64,000 bases of DNA, from the NCBI RefSeq assembly GCF_001570765.1, contig NZ_BCSH01000001.1, forward strand, positions 1 through 64,000, given 5' to 3'. Position numbers and translations under genes: made by a program. Within the stretch, counting starts at the first letter, position 1, and the number at the start of each line of letters is the position of its first letter. Below, one piece after another: positions 33,284 through 42,734 of the stretch. The DNA comes from Nocardiopsis listeri NBRC 13360. GTDB lineage: Bacteria > Actinomycetota > Actinomycetes > Streptosporangiales > Streptosporangiaceae. The notes below the pieces were generated by a model. That model saw only the letters and a program-made list of their open reading frames with translations. It was not told where the DNA came from and searched no databases.

Positions 33284-35094
33284 CCTTCCCCCACCCCCTC
33301 CACAACGCGATCCGGCAGGACCTGAGCAGACGACGCCTCCTGCGGGCCATGGGGATCGGCGCGGCCGGCGCCACGGGTGCCGGGCTCCTGTCGGCCTGTG
33401 CCGGCGGTGATGCCGCGAGCGGTGGCACCACACGGTTCACCGGGGTCTTCGACTTCGACCTGGACTCCATGACCCGCAACGTCCACCGTGAGGACGGCGC
33501 GCTGCTGCTCGGTTCGGTGTACAAGGACCTGTTCCTGTGCCCGGGCGGTGTCTACAACTGGAGCACCCAGGAATGGGACTACCTCTTGCTCGAAGGCCAC
33601 GAGTGGGACGGCGACGACCTCGTCATGACGTTGAGGTCCGGCCTGAAGTGGAGTGACGGCTCGGACCTGAACGCCGACGACATGATCCGCAGCTACGCCA
33701 TGCGCGTCCTGGAGGCTCCGTCATGGGGCTTCGGGTTCCCGCAGGTCCAGGACCTGGAGAAGCTGGACGACCTGAGCGTGCGGCTGGGCTTCGAGAACCC
33801 GTTCCCCAACATCGAGCGCAGCATCATCAAACACCGCATCGTCTCCAAGACCACCTACGAGGGCTACGGGGAACCCGCCTTGGACATGGTCAACGACGGT
33901 GTCCGCCAGGGCGATGACGAGCACGCCGCCTGGAACGCCGAGTTCATCGAGTTCGACCCCGACGAGATCGTGTGCAGTGGTCCGTACAAGTTCGACGAGG
34001 CGCAGATGTCGGACGCGCGTATCACGCTGGTGCGCAACGAGAAGGGCTACCAGGGAACCGAGGTCGCGTTCGACGAGGTGGTCGTCCACAAGGGCGACAA
34101 CCGCCAGTCCGCGTTGTTGATCCAGAGCGGTGACGTCGACTACTCGACCCTGGCGCCCTCCGCCGCCGACCAGCAGGCCTTCCAGGGCGTGGAGGGGTTC
34201 CGCTGGATCGAGCACGCCGGCTACGACGGTTGCGGCATCATGTTCAACCACCGGGCCAAGCCGGAGGTCCAGGACGTGCGTGTGCGCAAGGCGCTGGCCT
34301 ACGTCCTGGACGGCGACCAGATCGGGCAGGTCGCCCGGGGCGAGGCCTACGGCAGGGTCGAACACTACGCGGGGCTGGCCGACATCCAGGCCGAGGAGAT
34401 CTTCACCGCCGAGGAACTGACCGGGTTCGAGAACTACGACCAGGACCACGAGAAGGCCACCGAACTGTTGGAGGAGGCCGGCTGGACCCTGGAGGGCGGC
34501 AAGTGGTTCCTGCCAGACGGTGAGGAGGCGAGCTTCGAGGTCATCGGCGTCGCCGGCTGGGGTGACTTCGAGCTGACCGCCACCCAGGTGGAGGAGGCCT
34601 GGAACGACTTCGGGATCAAGACCGAGGCCCGCAACGTACCCGAGGACAACCCGTGGGGTATCTGGGGCGCGGGCGACTTCGAGGTCGCCGTCCGGCACTG
34701 GGGCAACCCCGAACAGCCCGACTACTGGGGCGCGTTCCAGATGAACTTCCTGACCGAGAACGCCGGTACCGACGACTCCCCGGGCCAGGGGTTCGACCTC
34801 CAGGTCGAGAGTCCCTCCCAGGGAGAGGTGGACATCGCCGAACTGGTGGACACCGCCCAGCGCGCCGAGAGTGAGGAAGAGCAGAAGGAGGCGTTGAAGA
34901 GTCTCTCGATCATCTTCAACGAACTCCTGCCGCGCATCCCGATCTGGACCTACAAGTACCTGTCCCCGGCGGTCGAGGGCATTCGGGTCGAGGAATTTCC
35001 GACGGACACACCCACCTCGCAGAACGAGCAATACCAGGACAACCACGTCATCCTCGCCCTCATTCAGGGCGAACTGCGGCCGGTCCAGGAGTGA
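33280..35094 (+). CDS. ABC transporter substrate-binding lipoprotein, family 5 (DppA-like)
   Basis: This 604-residue solute-binding protein has a twin-arginine signal (SRRRLLRAMG, residues 16-25) and lipobox LSAC, so it appears to be Tat-exported and lipid-anchored. The large mature domain has the family 5 pattern: DLVMTLRSGLKWSDGSDLNADD near residue 110, CSGPYKF, and VRKALAYVLDGDQIG. It is encoded last in the operon rather than first. A terminator follows at 35127-35160. Cargo is probably a peptide or peptidoglycan fragment: inference from the family and from the murR-like palindrome in the promoter. Confidence 0.87.
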   Translation: MTFPHPLHNAIRQDLSRRRLLRAMGIGAAGATGAGLLSACAGGDAASGGTTRFTGVFDFDLDSMTRNVHREDGALLLGSVYKDLFLCPGGVYNWSTQEWDYLLLEGHEWDGDDLVMTLRSGLKWSDGSDLNADDMIRSYAMRVLEAPSWGFGFPQVQDLEKLDDLSVRLGFENPFPNIERSIIKHRIVSKTTYEGYGEPALDMVNDGVRQGDDEHAAWNAEFIEFDPDEIVCSGPYKFDEAQMSDARITLVRNEKGYQGTEVAFDEVVVHKGDNRQSALLIQSGDVDYSTLAPSAADQQAFQGVEGFRWIEHAGYDGCGIMFNHRAKPEVQDVRVRKALAYVLDGDQIGQVARGEAYGRVEHYAGLADIQAEEIFTAEELTGFENYDQDHEKATELLEEAGWTLEGGKWFLPDGEEASFEVIGVAGWGDFELTATQVEEAWNDFGIKTEARNVPEDNPWGIWGAGDFEVAVRHWGNPEQPDYWGAFQMNFLTENAGTDDSPGQGFDLQVESPSQGEVDIAELVDTAQRAESEEEQKEALKSLSIIFNELLPRIPIWTYKYLSPAVEGIRVEEFPTDTPTSQNEQYQDNHVILALIQGELRPVQE

Positions 35095-35126
35095 TCGGGC
35101 GGAACGAACGGTACCGATAACGGCGG

Positions 35127-35160
35127 GGAGGGGCGGGCGTCGACGGACGTCCGCCCCTCC
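35127..35160 (+). terminator. Terminator of the ABC operon
   Basis: GGAGGGGCGGGCGTC (35127-35141) pairs with 35146-35160 with one mismatch, starting 32 bases after the operon's last stop codon. Confidence 0.7.
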
Positions 35161-35358
35161 GCCCTGTCCTGTCGCCGTTTATTACGGACCGAGGCGCATT
35201 TGATTATCCAATGTCCGTTTATGCGCGGGTATACGAAGTGAATGTAGTCTCGCCTCGCGCGTGCAATCGCACGCGCGTTCTCCCGACCGCTCGATCCGCC
35301 CCCGACCACACCCCGGCCCTACTCAGGGAACTCGGTCGTCGAAAGGAACCGCTGCGTC

Positions 35359-36606
35359 ATGCCCAAGGACCTGTACGAAATCGGAGAGGTTCCGCCACTG
35401 GGCCACGTGCCCACGCGCATGCACGCTTTCACCATCCGCAGGGAACGCTACGGAGAGCCCCGAGACGCGTTCGCGCGGGAGATCGTGCCGGTCCCCGAAC
35501 TGAAGCCCGGGCACGTGTTGATCTACACGATGGCCGCGGGGATCAACTACAACAACATCTGGGCGGCCAAGGGACACCCGGCCGACGTCATCGCCGCGCG
35601 TGAGAAGGCGGGGGAGCCCGAGGACTACCACGTCGGCGGGTCCGACGGCTCCGGTGTGGTCTGGGCCGTCGGCGACGGTGTCACCAACGTGAGGGTCGGC
35701 GACCACGTCATCATGGCCTCCGGTCAGTGGGACGAGGCGGCCGACGACATCCGCATGGGCGGCGACCCCATCGCCTCCAGGACCATGCGGGTGTGGGGCT
35801 ATGAGAACAACCACGGGTCCTTCGCCCAGTTCACCCTGGTCAAGGACGTCCAACTGCACCACAAACCCGAGTCCCTGCCCTGGGACGTCGCGGGCGGCTT
35901 CCTCGCCAGCGTCGCCACCGCCTACCGGCAGTTGTTCGGCTGGCCGCCCCACACCGTTCGTCCCGGCGATCCGGTCCTCATCTGGGGTGGCGCGGGCGGT
36001 CTGGGCACCGCCGCCATCCAGCTGGTCCATCAGGCCGGTGGGCTGCCCGTCGCCGTGGTCTCCACCGAGGAGAAGGCGAAGGTGTGCCGCGAACTCGGCG
36101 CGGTCGGCACCATCCTGCGGACCGAGTTCGACCACTGGGGAAGGGTTCCCGACGAGAGCGACACCCAGGCCTACGCCGAGTGGTTCCGCGGTGTACGCGC
36201 CTTCGGCAAGCGCTTCTGGGCCGAGGTGGGGGAGCGGCGCTCGCCCCGCATCGTGTTCGAGCACACCGGGGCCGACACCCTGCCCACGTCCCTGTACCTG
36301 TGCGACAACTCGGGCATGGTCGTCACCTGTGGGGCCACCTCCGGCTTCCAGGCCGATGTGGACCTGCGCTTCCTGTGGATGCGCCTCAAGCGTCTGCAAG
36401 GTTCCCATTTCGCCTCGCCGGCCCAGTGCCGTATGGCCATCCACCTTGTCGAGAGCGGTCGGATCGACCCGTGCGTGACCAAGGTGGTCGGGTTCGACGA
36501 GATCGGCGAGGCCCACCAGATCCTGCACGAGAACCGACAGCCTCCGGGCAACATGGCCGCGCTCGTCAACGCCGCTCCAGGTCAGACCGGTCTGGATCTT
36601 TCCTAG
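35359..36606 (+). CDS. ccr: Crotonyl-CoA carboxylase/reductase (enoyl-CoA carboxylase)
   Basis: This 415-residue medium-chain dehydrogenase of the CCR family reductively carboxylates crotonyl-CoA, or longer enoyl-CoAs, to (2S)-ethylmalonyl-CoA or alkylmalonyl-CoA with NADPH and CO2. The CO2-pocket residues known from the Kitasatospora enzyme are kept: Asn in INYNNIW (62-68), Glu149 in GYENNHGS and His350 in GSHFA; the Phe position is Tyr148. The Rossmann motif is GGAGGLGTAAIQL. It is a little shorter than typical (about 445). AAAGGAA precedes ATG 35359. It lies upstream of the conservon and PKS genes, so it may provide an extender unit; a role in the primary ethylmalonyl-CoA pathway is the alternative. 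Confidence 0.9.
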   Translation: MPKDLYEIGEVPPLGHVPTRMHAFTIRRERYGEPRDAFAREIVPVPELKPGHVLIYTMAAGINYNNIWAAKGHPADVIAAREKAGEPEDYHVGGSDGSGVVWAVGDGVTNVRVGDHVIMASGQWDEAADDIRMGGDPIASRTMRVWGYENNHGSFAQFTLVKDVQLHHKPESLPWDVAGGFLASVATAYRQLFGWPPHTVRPGDPVLIWGGAGGLGTAAIQLVHQAGGLPVAVVSTEEKAKVCRELGAVGTILRTEFDHWGRVPDESDTQAYAEWFRGVRAFGKRFWAEVGERRSPRIVFEHTGADTLPTSLYLCDNSGMVVTCGATSGFQADVDLRFLWMRLKRLQGSHFASPAQCRMAIHLVESGRIDPCVTKVVGFDEIGEAHQILHENRQPPGNMAALVNAAPGQTGLDLS

Positions 36607-37091
36607 CACTCTTTCGGGGGCGCGTGACCCAGATCAGGGCCGATTGTTCGTGATACTGATGACACCTGGCTAAAAACAGACAAAAGGTATAAATGCCGCG
36701 CTCCAGGGGGCGTTCGGGGTGTTGGACGCAGGGCGTTCTCGCACGTCATGTGGGTTTCATCTGGGGCTTTTCCACCCCTTCTCCGATTCTTCTGTCAAGC
36801 GGGGCGTCCTTTGTTAGTCTGACGAACCGAACGACGGTTCTCGGTGGAAGAACGGGAATTGTGTGGAACGCGGACACTTGTCCTCCGGGTCGGGCGCACG
36901 CCGCCCGGCCCGGTGACGGGCCCGACCACACGTTCCCTCGGCCCCGAAGGCCGTCGAGGCGTTCCCCCGGCGATCGGGGAACCTGGACCGCCAGGGAACC
37001 GATCGAAGGCCCCGAAGTTTCATCCTCCCTGGTCGGGGCGGTGGTGCGGGGCCACCGCCGAGCCGCCCACCTGATTCGAGGAGACGAGATT
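36607..37091 (+). other. Conservon upstream region
   Basis: This 485-base stretch before the CvnA gene has no supportable gene, although the CvnA frame is open back to 36693. A TATAAA at 36687-36692 and a TAGTCT at 36814-36819 (with TGTCAA 17 bases upstream) are possible -10 elements, so the leader may be long. Confidence 0.4.
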
Positions 37092-39719
37092 GTGGCACAG
37101 GCGCAGTCACCGCAGGAACGCGATGACGACTCCCTGGCCAAGATGATGTCGACGGAGGGTGGGCGTGGAGCCAGGCGTGAAGGACGATTCCGCCGGGCCA
37201 TCTCCCGGATGGTCAAGTCCCAGGAACCCCCGTCACCGGAGACCGAGCTAGGAAATCCCGTGCATCAGCCCGTGCATCCGCACTCGCAAGAGCCCGACGA
37301 CCGCTCGTCGGGCGGCGAGGCCACACCCGTGACGGAGCCCTCCACCGGACCCTTCTCCGCGTCCGCCGAGAACGGTTACCGTCCCGCTTCCAGGGTGAGC
37401 GTCCCCAACCCCTATACGACCAGGAACGTCGAGGTCGACGATGTCGACACCGGCGCGACCCCGGTCGGTCAGTGGCGCGGCGTCGGGCTCGACGAGCCCG
37501 AACCCCGCAGCCAGAACACTCCCGCCACCACGGACACCATGACCGACATCCCCACCCCGTCAGAGAACACGGAGCGGCCCCAGGCCCCCGTGTCCCCACC
37601 CGCCCCCGGGGTCGAGCACCGGCCCGAGCCGGGGCAGCACGTGGTCTCCGATCCGTACGGAGCCGAGGGACGCGGCACGCGACCACCGCGTCCGGAAGCG
37701 CCGCCGGAGACCCCGCGGCCGCCGGCCGAGCCCCCGGCGCCGCAAGGCCACTGGGCGCCCCCGCGGGAGGAGCGGCGGCCGTCGCGACACGAGCAGGGCC
37801 CGCCGACGCCCTACGAGTCGCAGAGCCCCTCTCCCTCCAGGCACCAGGGCACGGAGCAGGGCTGGGATCGGGGCCCGGACGGTCAGGACCCCTACGGTCC
37901 GCGAGGACGGCAGGGACCCGCGGCCCCGTACGAGTACCGCGCACCGCAGGGTCACGGGGAGGGACAGGGGCACCCCGGGCCGTACGGCCACCAGGGCCCG
38001 CCCGCCCACCCCGGCCCCCAGGGGTACCCCGACCACGGCTACCGAGGCGGGTACGAGCCGAACTCGTACTACTACCAGCGGCCGTACCACGAAGCCCACC
38101 CCGCTGCTCCACCCGCCGGGTACCCGCGGGCCGACTACCCGCCGCAGCCGCCGCAGCCTCCGGTCCCGCAGCCCGCGCCGCACTATCAGGCCTACGCGCA
38201 GCCGATGCCGTACCAGAACGCCTACCCGCTGCCCTACCAGCCGCCCGGCTACGTCCTGCCGGGGCAGCCGATGGTCTACCCGGGCCAGTTCGCGCCCTAC
38301 GGCCAGATCAACCCCTATGGTCAGCCCGTCCAGCACGTCATCGTGCTCGCAGCCGGGCAGCAGCCGCAGGTGATCACCGCCGAGTCGGCCGCCACGCTCT
38401 TCGCCGAGCGCGCGGAACCGACCCTCTCTCCGGAGGTGCGCCAGGACAAGGCGCTCACCCGGGCGGAGGAGGCGGGCGAGGAGACGGCCCCGGAGCGGGA
38501 TCGGCCGAACGCCGAGACCCCGATCGAGCAGGAGACCGAGGCCCCCACCCCCGCCCCCGAGCCCGAGGACGGAGTGGTCCAAGAGGAGGAGACCGCCGCC
38601 AAGACGGAGGCGGCCGAGGCGGTCTCCGAGGTCCTGCGCGACTCCACCGGAGACCTCCTCAACGAGGCGCTCGCCGGCCTGGCCATGCGCGACCTCTCCC
38701 TGGTCGACGCGCTGCTGGAGATGGTCGAGGAACTGGAGACCAGCGCTCAGGACCCCGACCTGCTCGACAAGCTCTTCCAGATCGACAACTTCGCGACCCG
38801 TATGCGGCGTAACGGAGAGAACTTCCTGGTGTTGACCGGGCATGACGGTGGCGAGTCCGACGCTCACGACGAGATCGTTCCGTTGCTGGACGTGGCCCGC
38901 GCCGCTACCTCGGAGATCAAGGACTACCCCAGGGTCACCCTCGGCAAGATCCCCTAGGCCTCCATCACCGGTCTGGCGGCCGACGACATCAGCCACCTCC
39001 TCGCGGAGTTGTTGGACAACGCCACGGCGAACTCGCCCGAGCACTCACAGGTGGTGATCAGCGCCCAGGAGTTGGACGACGGGCGCCTGATGATCGTCGT
39101 CGAGGACGAGGGCGTGGGCATCCCCGAGTCCCAGTTGGCCGAGCTCAACAACCGGCTGGAGGGCGAACCGGTCCTCGATGACGAGGTGCCCCGGCACATG
39201 GGCCTGTACGTGGCCAGCCGCATCGCCCGCAAGCACGGCCTGGAGGCCCGCCTGGAGCCTCGCTCGTTCCGTGGGGTGAGTGCCTACACGATCATCCCCC
39301 AGGGACTTCTGCGGGTCGCCACCCCCCGGGTACCCGGACAGGCCCGAACCTCGACGACTCCGAGCGCGAGCGCCTCCGTGACACCGATCGGATCGACCGG
39401 CAACGGCAAGACCAACGGCACCAACGGTTCCCCCGGAGCCAACGGAGCACTCAAGCCGTCCACCGGCGGGAGCTCCGCCGTCACGGCGGCCGGTCTGCCT
39501 CGACGCAGCGCCACCCCGCACGGTTCGCCGCTGCGGATGATGCCGCACCCCGGAGCGCTCTCGGACAACCCGCCGCCCGCGCCGAAGGGCAGGGAGGACA
39601 CACCGCCCAAGCTCACCGGTGAGGCCCGAGCGGAGCAGATCCGTGACGAGATCGGCGACTTCCTCGATGGGGAACGCGCCGCTCTCGAAGGCGAGGAGCT
39701 CGAGGGCGACCAGGAATGA
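37092..39719 (+). pseudogene. Conservon histidine-kinase-like protein CvnA, interrupted by an in-frame TAG
   Basis: The frame from GTG 37092 (GAGGAG upstream) to 39719 would encode 875 codons before the final stop, but codon 622 (38955-38957) is TAG. The same frame continues without a shift into LAADDISHLLAELLDNATA, the N-box of the HATPase domain, then VVEDEGVGIPES (G1) and MGLYVASRIARKHG (G2). The N-terminal half is soluble and disordered, with a Pro/Tyr/Gln/Gly-rich stretch (about 95-440) and no transmembrane helix. The helical DHp-like part follows (LFQIDNFATRMRRNGENFLVL), with Asn566 where CvnA relatives often have His. Downstream cvnB-D are intact. It could be a recent nonsense mutation, a sequencing error, or a read-through codon. 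A TTG at 39009 could only start a fragment lacking the N-box beginning. Confidence 0.8.
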
Positions 39720-39816
39720 CGATCGACACGGCGACCCGCGCGGCACCGCGCGGTCCCGCCGTCTCCCAGACCCCCAGCGAATCAAGAAACTCGGCCGAGG
39801 CAGGTAGAGCACAAGC

Positions 39817-40242
39817 ATGACTGAATCCACGAACGACAGCGTTGAGAACTTCTCGTGGCTCATCGACCGGTTCGTCCGGGACGTGCGCGGTGTCGAGCAC
39901 GCCGTGGTGGTCTCCTCCGACGGCCTGGTGCTGACCCACTCCAGCGACTTCCCCGAAGAGCACGCGGAACAGCTCGCGGCGATCTCCAGCGGCCTGCACA
40001 GTCTGGCGGTCGGTGGAGCCGGTCTGTTCCAGCGAGGTGAGTGCGAGCAGCTGCTCGTCCGCTTCAACCACGGCCACCTCTTCATCATGGCCATCAGTGA
40101 CGGTTCCTGCATGGCGGTGCTGACCGCACCCGGTACGGAGCTGAAGATCGTCGGTTTCCAGATGGCCAAGCTCGTGGACAACGTCGCCCACGTGCTCACG
40201 CCGCAGTTGCGCTCGCAGCTGCGCGAAGTCATCCAGAACTGA
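39817..40242 (+). CDS. Roadblock/LC7 domain protein, conservon CvnB
   Basis: This 141-residue roadblock/LC7 protein (VVVSSDGLVLTHSSDFPEEHAEQLAAISSGL; LFIMAISDGSCMAVLT) is the second component of the four-gene conservon. Such proteins act with the CvnD GTPase, in a way analogous to GTPase-activating modules such as MglB. It has no signal peptide. It lies 97 bases after the CvnA frame and 48 bases before the DUF742 gene. Confidence 0.9.
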   Translation: MTESTNDSVENFSWLIDRFVRDVRGVEHAVVVSSDGLVLTHSSDFPEEHAEQLAAISSGLHSLAVGGAGLFQRGECEQLLVRFNHGHLFIMAISDGSCMAVLTAPGTELKIVGFQMAKLVDNVAHVLTPQLRSQLREVIQN

Positions 40243-40290
40243 CGACGGCGTGTTCCGTAACGGTTCGGCAGGAATGAGGTTGCCTCGGCT

Positions 40291-40650
40291 ATGAGCTTCC
40301 GAAGGCGAAGGAGTAACCGTGTCCGCCCGTTCACCTTCACGGGTGGGCGTACCCGGTCACGGCATCCGCTGATGGTGCAGACCCTGGTCTCGACGTCCGA
40401 GCCCGGGCAGGACCCTCCTGGCACCCTCATGCCGGAGTCGATCAACATCCACAAGCTGTGCCGGGAGACGCGGTCGCTCGCCGAGGTCTCGGCCGAGCTG
40501 AACATCCCTCTGGGCGTCACACAGGTGCTGGTCAGTGACCTGGCTGAGCAGGACCTGGTGTACATCCACCCGACCATCACCGGCAGCAGTCCATCGGAAA
40601 ACCAGGTTCTGGAGAGGGCTCTTCGTGGTCTCGAACGACTTTTCCAGTGA
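40291..40650 (+). CDS. DUF742 protein, conservon CvnC
   Basis: This 119-residue DUF742 protein has the family N-terminus VRPFTFTGGRTRSR, TLVST and a winged-helix-like C-terminal half (NIHKLCRETRSLAEVSAELNIPLGVTQVLVSDL). The stop lies inside the next gene: the CvnD start overlaps it by 26 bases, so they are translationally coupled. Its role in the conservon complex is unclear; a DNA- or protein-binding function is suggested by the fold. Confidence 0.88.
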   Translation: MSFRRRRSNRVRPFTFTGGRTRSRHPLMVQTLVSTSEPGQDPPGTLMPESINIHKLCRETRSLAEVSAELNIPLGVTQVLVSDLAEQDLVYIHPTITGSSPSENQVLERALRGLERLFQ

Positions 40651-41230
40651 CAACAGGTCGAATCGCAAGAAGATGTCGAGCAAGATCGTCATCGCCGGTG
40701 GCTTCGGCGCCGGCAAGACGACCTTGGTGCGCTCGGTGTCGGAGATTCCACCGGTCACGACCGAAGCGATCATGACCGAGGCCAGCGTCGGACACGACGA
40801 CACCTCGGTCACACCGGACAAGACGACCACCACCGTCGCGATGGACTTCGGTCGCATCACCATCGACGACGAGCTGGTCATGTACATGTTCGGTACACCG
40901 GGTCAGGCCCGGTTCTGGTTCATGTGGGACGATCTCGTCCGTGGCGCCGTCGGTGCCGTGGTCGTGGTCGACTGCCGAAGGCTCGCGGACTCCTTCGACG
41001 CCGTCGACTACTTCGAGACGAACAAGCGCATCCCCTACATCGTGGCGCTGAACAAGTTCGAGGGCCGTCTCGACTACACCTCGGATCAGGTCCGTGAGGC
41101 CCTGGAGGTGAGCCCGGAGGTGCCCATCATCGATTTCGACGCACGGCACCGGATGTCCGGCGGCGACGTACTCAAGACCCTTTTGCGGTACGCGCTGGAG
41201 CACAAACGAACGAGCGAGCCCGTCGCCTGA
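40625..41230 (+). CDS. Small GTPase, conservon CvnD
   Basis: This 201-residue Ras-like GTPase of the conservon has P-loop GGFGAGKTT (about residues 26-34), switch I around TTTTVAMDFGRI, G3 region GTPGQARF and G4 ALNKFEG, which replaces NKxD. GTG 40625 has GGAGAGG 6 bases upstream. It overlaps the DUF742 gene by 26 bases. In Streptomyces conservons (for example Cvn9), the four proteins form a membrane-associated complex resembling eukaryotic G-protein signalling and affect development and antibiotic production. Confidence 0.92.
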   Translation: MVSNDFSSDNRSNRKKMSSKIVIAGGFGAGKTTLVRSVSEIPPVTTEAIMTEASVGHDDTSVTPDKTTTTVAMDFGRITIDDELVMYMFGTPGQARFWFMWDDLVRGAVGAVVVVDCRRLADSFDAVDYFETNKRIPYIVALNKFEGRLDYTSDQVREALEVSPEVPIIDFDARHRMSGGDVLKTLLRYALEHKRTSEPVA

Positions 41231-41304
41231 CGGGCGGGGGCCGCTCGGACTCGTGTTCGACCCTCCCCACAGCCCCGTAGATTCCCAGGAAAGTTAGCGA
41301 CACA

Positions 41305-42570
41305 ATGCGCAAGATCCTTATCGTCGGCGCCGGCCACGCCGGCCTGCACCTGGCCCACGGGCTCTTGACCCATGGCTACGACGTCACGGTGATCACGGGG
41401 CAGTCCTCGACGGAGATCCGGACGGGACGGTCCTCCGTCACGCAATTCACTCTCCCCACGGCTCTCAGCCACGAGCGGGAGTACGACCTCGACCTGTGGA
41501 GTGTGTTGTCCCCGCAGGTCCGTAACCAACGGATCCATCTCTACCCAGGGGCGGACAACCCTGCCCTGTCCTTCGTGGGTAGGACCGGCCGGAACAACGA
41601 CTACATGGTGTCGGTGGACCGCCGAGTGAAGATGGCCGACTGGTTGGAGTTCTTCGAGGACCGTGGGGGCAAGGTCGTCATCCACGGCGTCACCGTCACC
41701 GACCTCGACTACTTCTCCCGGATGTTCGACCTGATCATCGTCGCGGTCGGCCATGGGGAACTCGGTCAACTCTTCGACTACGACGAGAGCCGTTTCAGCG
41801 GAGCCCGACCCCGCTCCATGGCCCAGGCGTTGATCTACGACGTGTGGCCGGACTCCGAGGACGACGTCAACGTCGGCTGGGCGGCCTCCGCAGCAGAGGC
41901 CGGGAACACCATCCTCATGCCCATCCTCAGCCAGGAGGGCCCCTGCCACGCCCTGGTCATGGTGGACAAACGAGGCGGACCGATGGACGCCTGGCCTGAC
42001 CGCCCGGGCCCTGAGGAACAGCTGCGCCGGATGAAGGATCTGATGCGTCGCTACGCTCCGGAATACTACGAGCGGGTCAAGGACGCGGCGCTGATCGACG
42101 GCGACAACAGTACCCTCACCGACGAGGTCACCCCTCAGGTGCGCAACCCTGTCGGGGTTCTGCCGTCCGGAGGGAGGGTGCTGGGTATGGCCGATGTCGT
42201 CGTCACGATGGACCCCTACGTCGGTCAGAGCTGGAACAACTCCATGCACTGTGCGAAGGCCTACCTCGAGGCCATCATGGAACACGGAGACGGGAAGTTC
42301 GACGAGGACTTCCTGGTCGGCATGTTCGATCGGTTCTGGAAATTCGGTCTGCACAACCAGCTGTGGTCTGAGATGAATTCCACCATTTGGGATCAGGGCG
42401 ACCTGCCGGATTACTTCCACCGGCTCATCGAGGGGGCGCAACACCATCCCGAGATCGCAGATCGTTGGATCCAGGGGTGGGACTACCCGCCTGACTACGC
42501 CAATTGGCTCCTGGACCCGGAAGAAGCCATGAGGTATCTCTCCGAGGTCCAACAGCGGCACGGAGGCTGA
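41305..42570 (+). CDS. Styrene/indole monooxygenase (StyA)-like flavoprotein
   Basis: This 421-residue FAD monooxygenase of the StyA type has the N-terminal dinucleotide fold LIVGAGHAGLHLAHGL, the second FAD segment VLGMADVVVTMDPYVGQSWN and, between them, IIVAVGHGELGQLF. It belongs to the external (two-component) flavoprotein monooxygenases, which need a flavin reductase (StyB); none is encoded in the window. It starts 74 bases after the conservon GTPase gene and ends in a strong terminator at 42593, so it probably belongs to the conservon transcript. The substrate could be an aromatic alkene or indole; a tailoring step on the PKS product is less likely. Confidence 0.85.
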   Translation: MRKILIVGAGHAGLHLAHGLLTHGYDVTVITGQSSTEIRTGRSSVTQFTLPTALSHEREYDLDLWSVLSPQVRNQRIHLYPGADNPALSFVGRTGRNNDYMVSVDRRVKMADWLEFFEDRGGKVVIHGVTVTDLDYFSRMFDLIIVAVGHGELGQLFDYDESRFSGARPRSMAQALIYDVWPDSEDDVNVGWAASAAEAGNTILMPILSQEGPCHALVMVDKRGGPMDAWPDRPGPEEQLRRMKDLMRRYAPEYYERVKDAALIDGDNSTLTDEVTPQVRNPVGVLPSGGRVLGMADVVVTMDPYVGQSWNNSMHCAKAYLEAIMEHGDGKFDEDFLVGMFDRFWKFGLHNQLWSEMNSTIWDQGDLPDYFHRLIEGAQHHPEIADRWIQGWDYPPDYANWLLDPEEAMRYLSEVQQRHGG

Positions 42571-42592
42571 TCGCTCCCGCCTCACCCCGTAG

Positions 42593-42626
42593 TGCCCGAT
42601 GTCCACGGACATCGGGCATTTCCTTT
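42593..42626 (+). terminator. Intrinsic terminator after the StyA-like gene
   Basis: The stem TGCCCGATGTCC (42593-42604) with its complement (42607-42618) is followed directly by TTTCCTTT. It is the most canonical rho-independent terminator in the window and separates the conservon transcript from the PKS genes. Confidence 0.88.
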
Positions 42627-42704
42627 CGGTAACAGTGTCGTGGAATTGCCAGTTGTGACAGGGTCTGAATGTTCGCAGTGGATTGACCGAAAACTAGTGT
42701 TCCG

Positions 42705-42734
42705 TTGTCTTCTGTCCTGAATCGCGGATAGCAT
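42705..42734 (+). promoter_or_regulatory. Possible PKS operon promoter
   Basis: -35 TTGTCT (42705-42710) and -10 TAGCAT (42729-42734) are separated by 18 bases, within the relatively AT-rich segment 42630-42740. This implies a leader of about 260 bases. No gene is seen in 42627-43000. Confidence 0.35.

Noticed and set aside
36693..37091. Upstream extension of the CvnA frame
   Set aside because: Low coding character and lower GC; GTG 37092 has GAGGAG at good spacing.
39009..39719. Stand-alone ATPase gene starting at TTG 39009
   Set aside because: The start would fall within the N-box, and the same frame reads through from CvnA apart from one TAG; treated as part of the interrupted gene.
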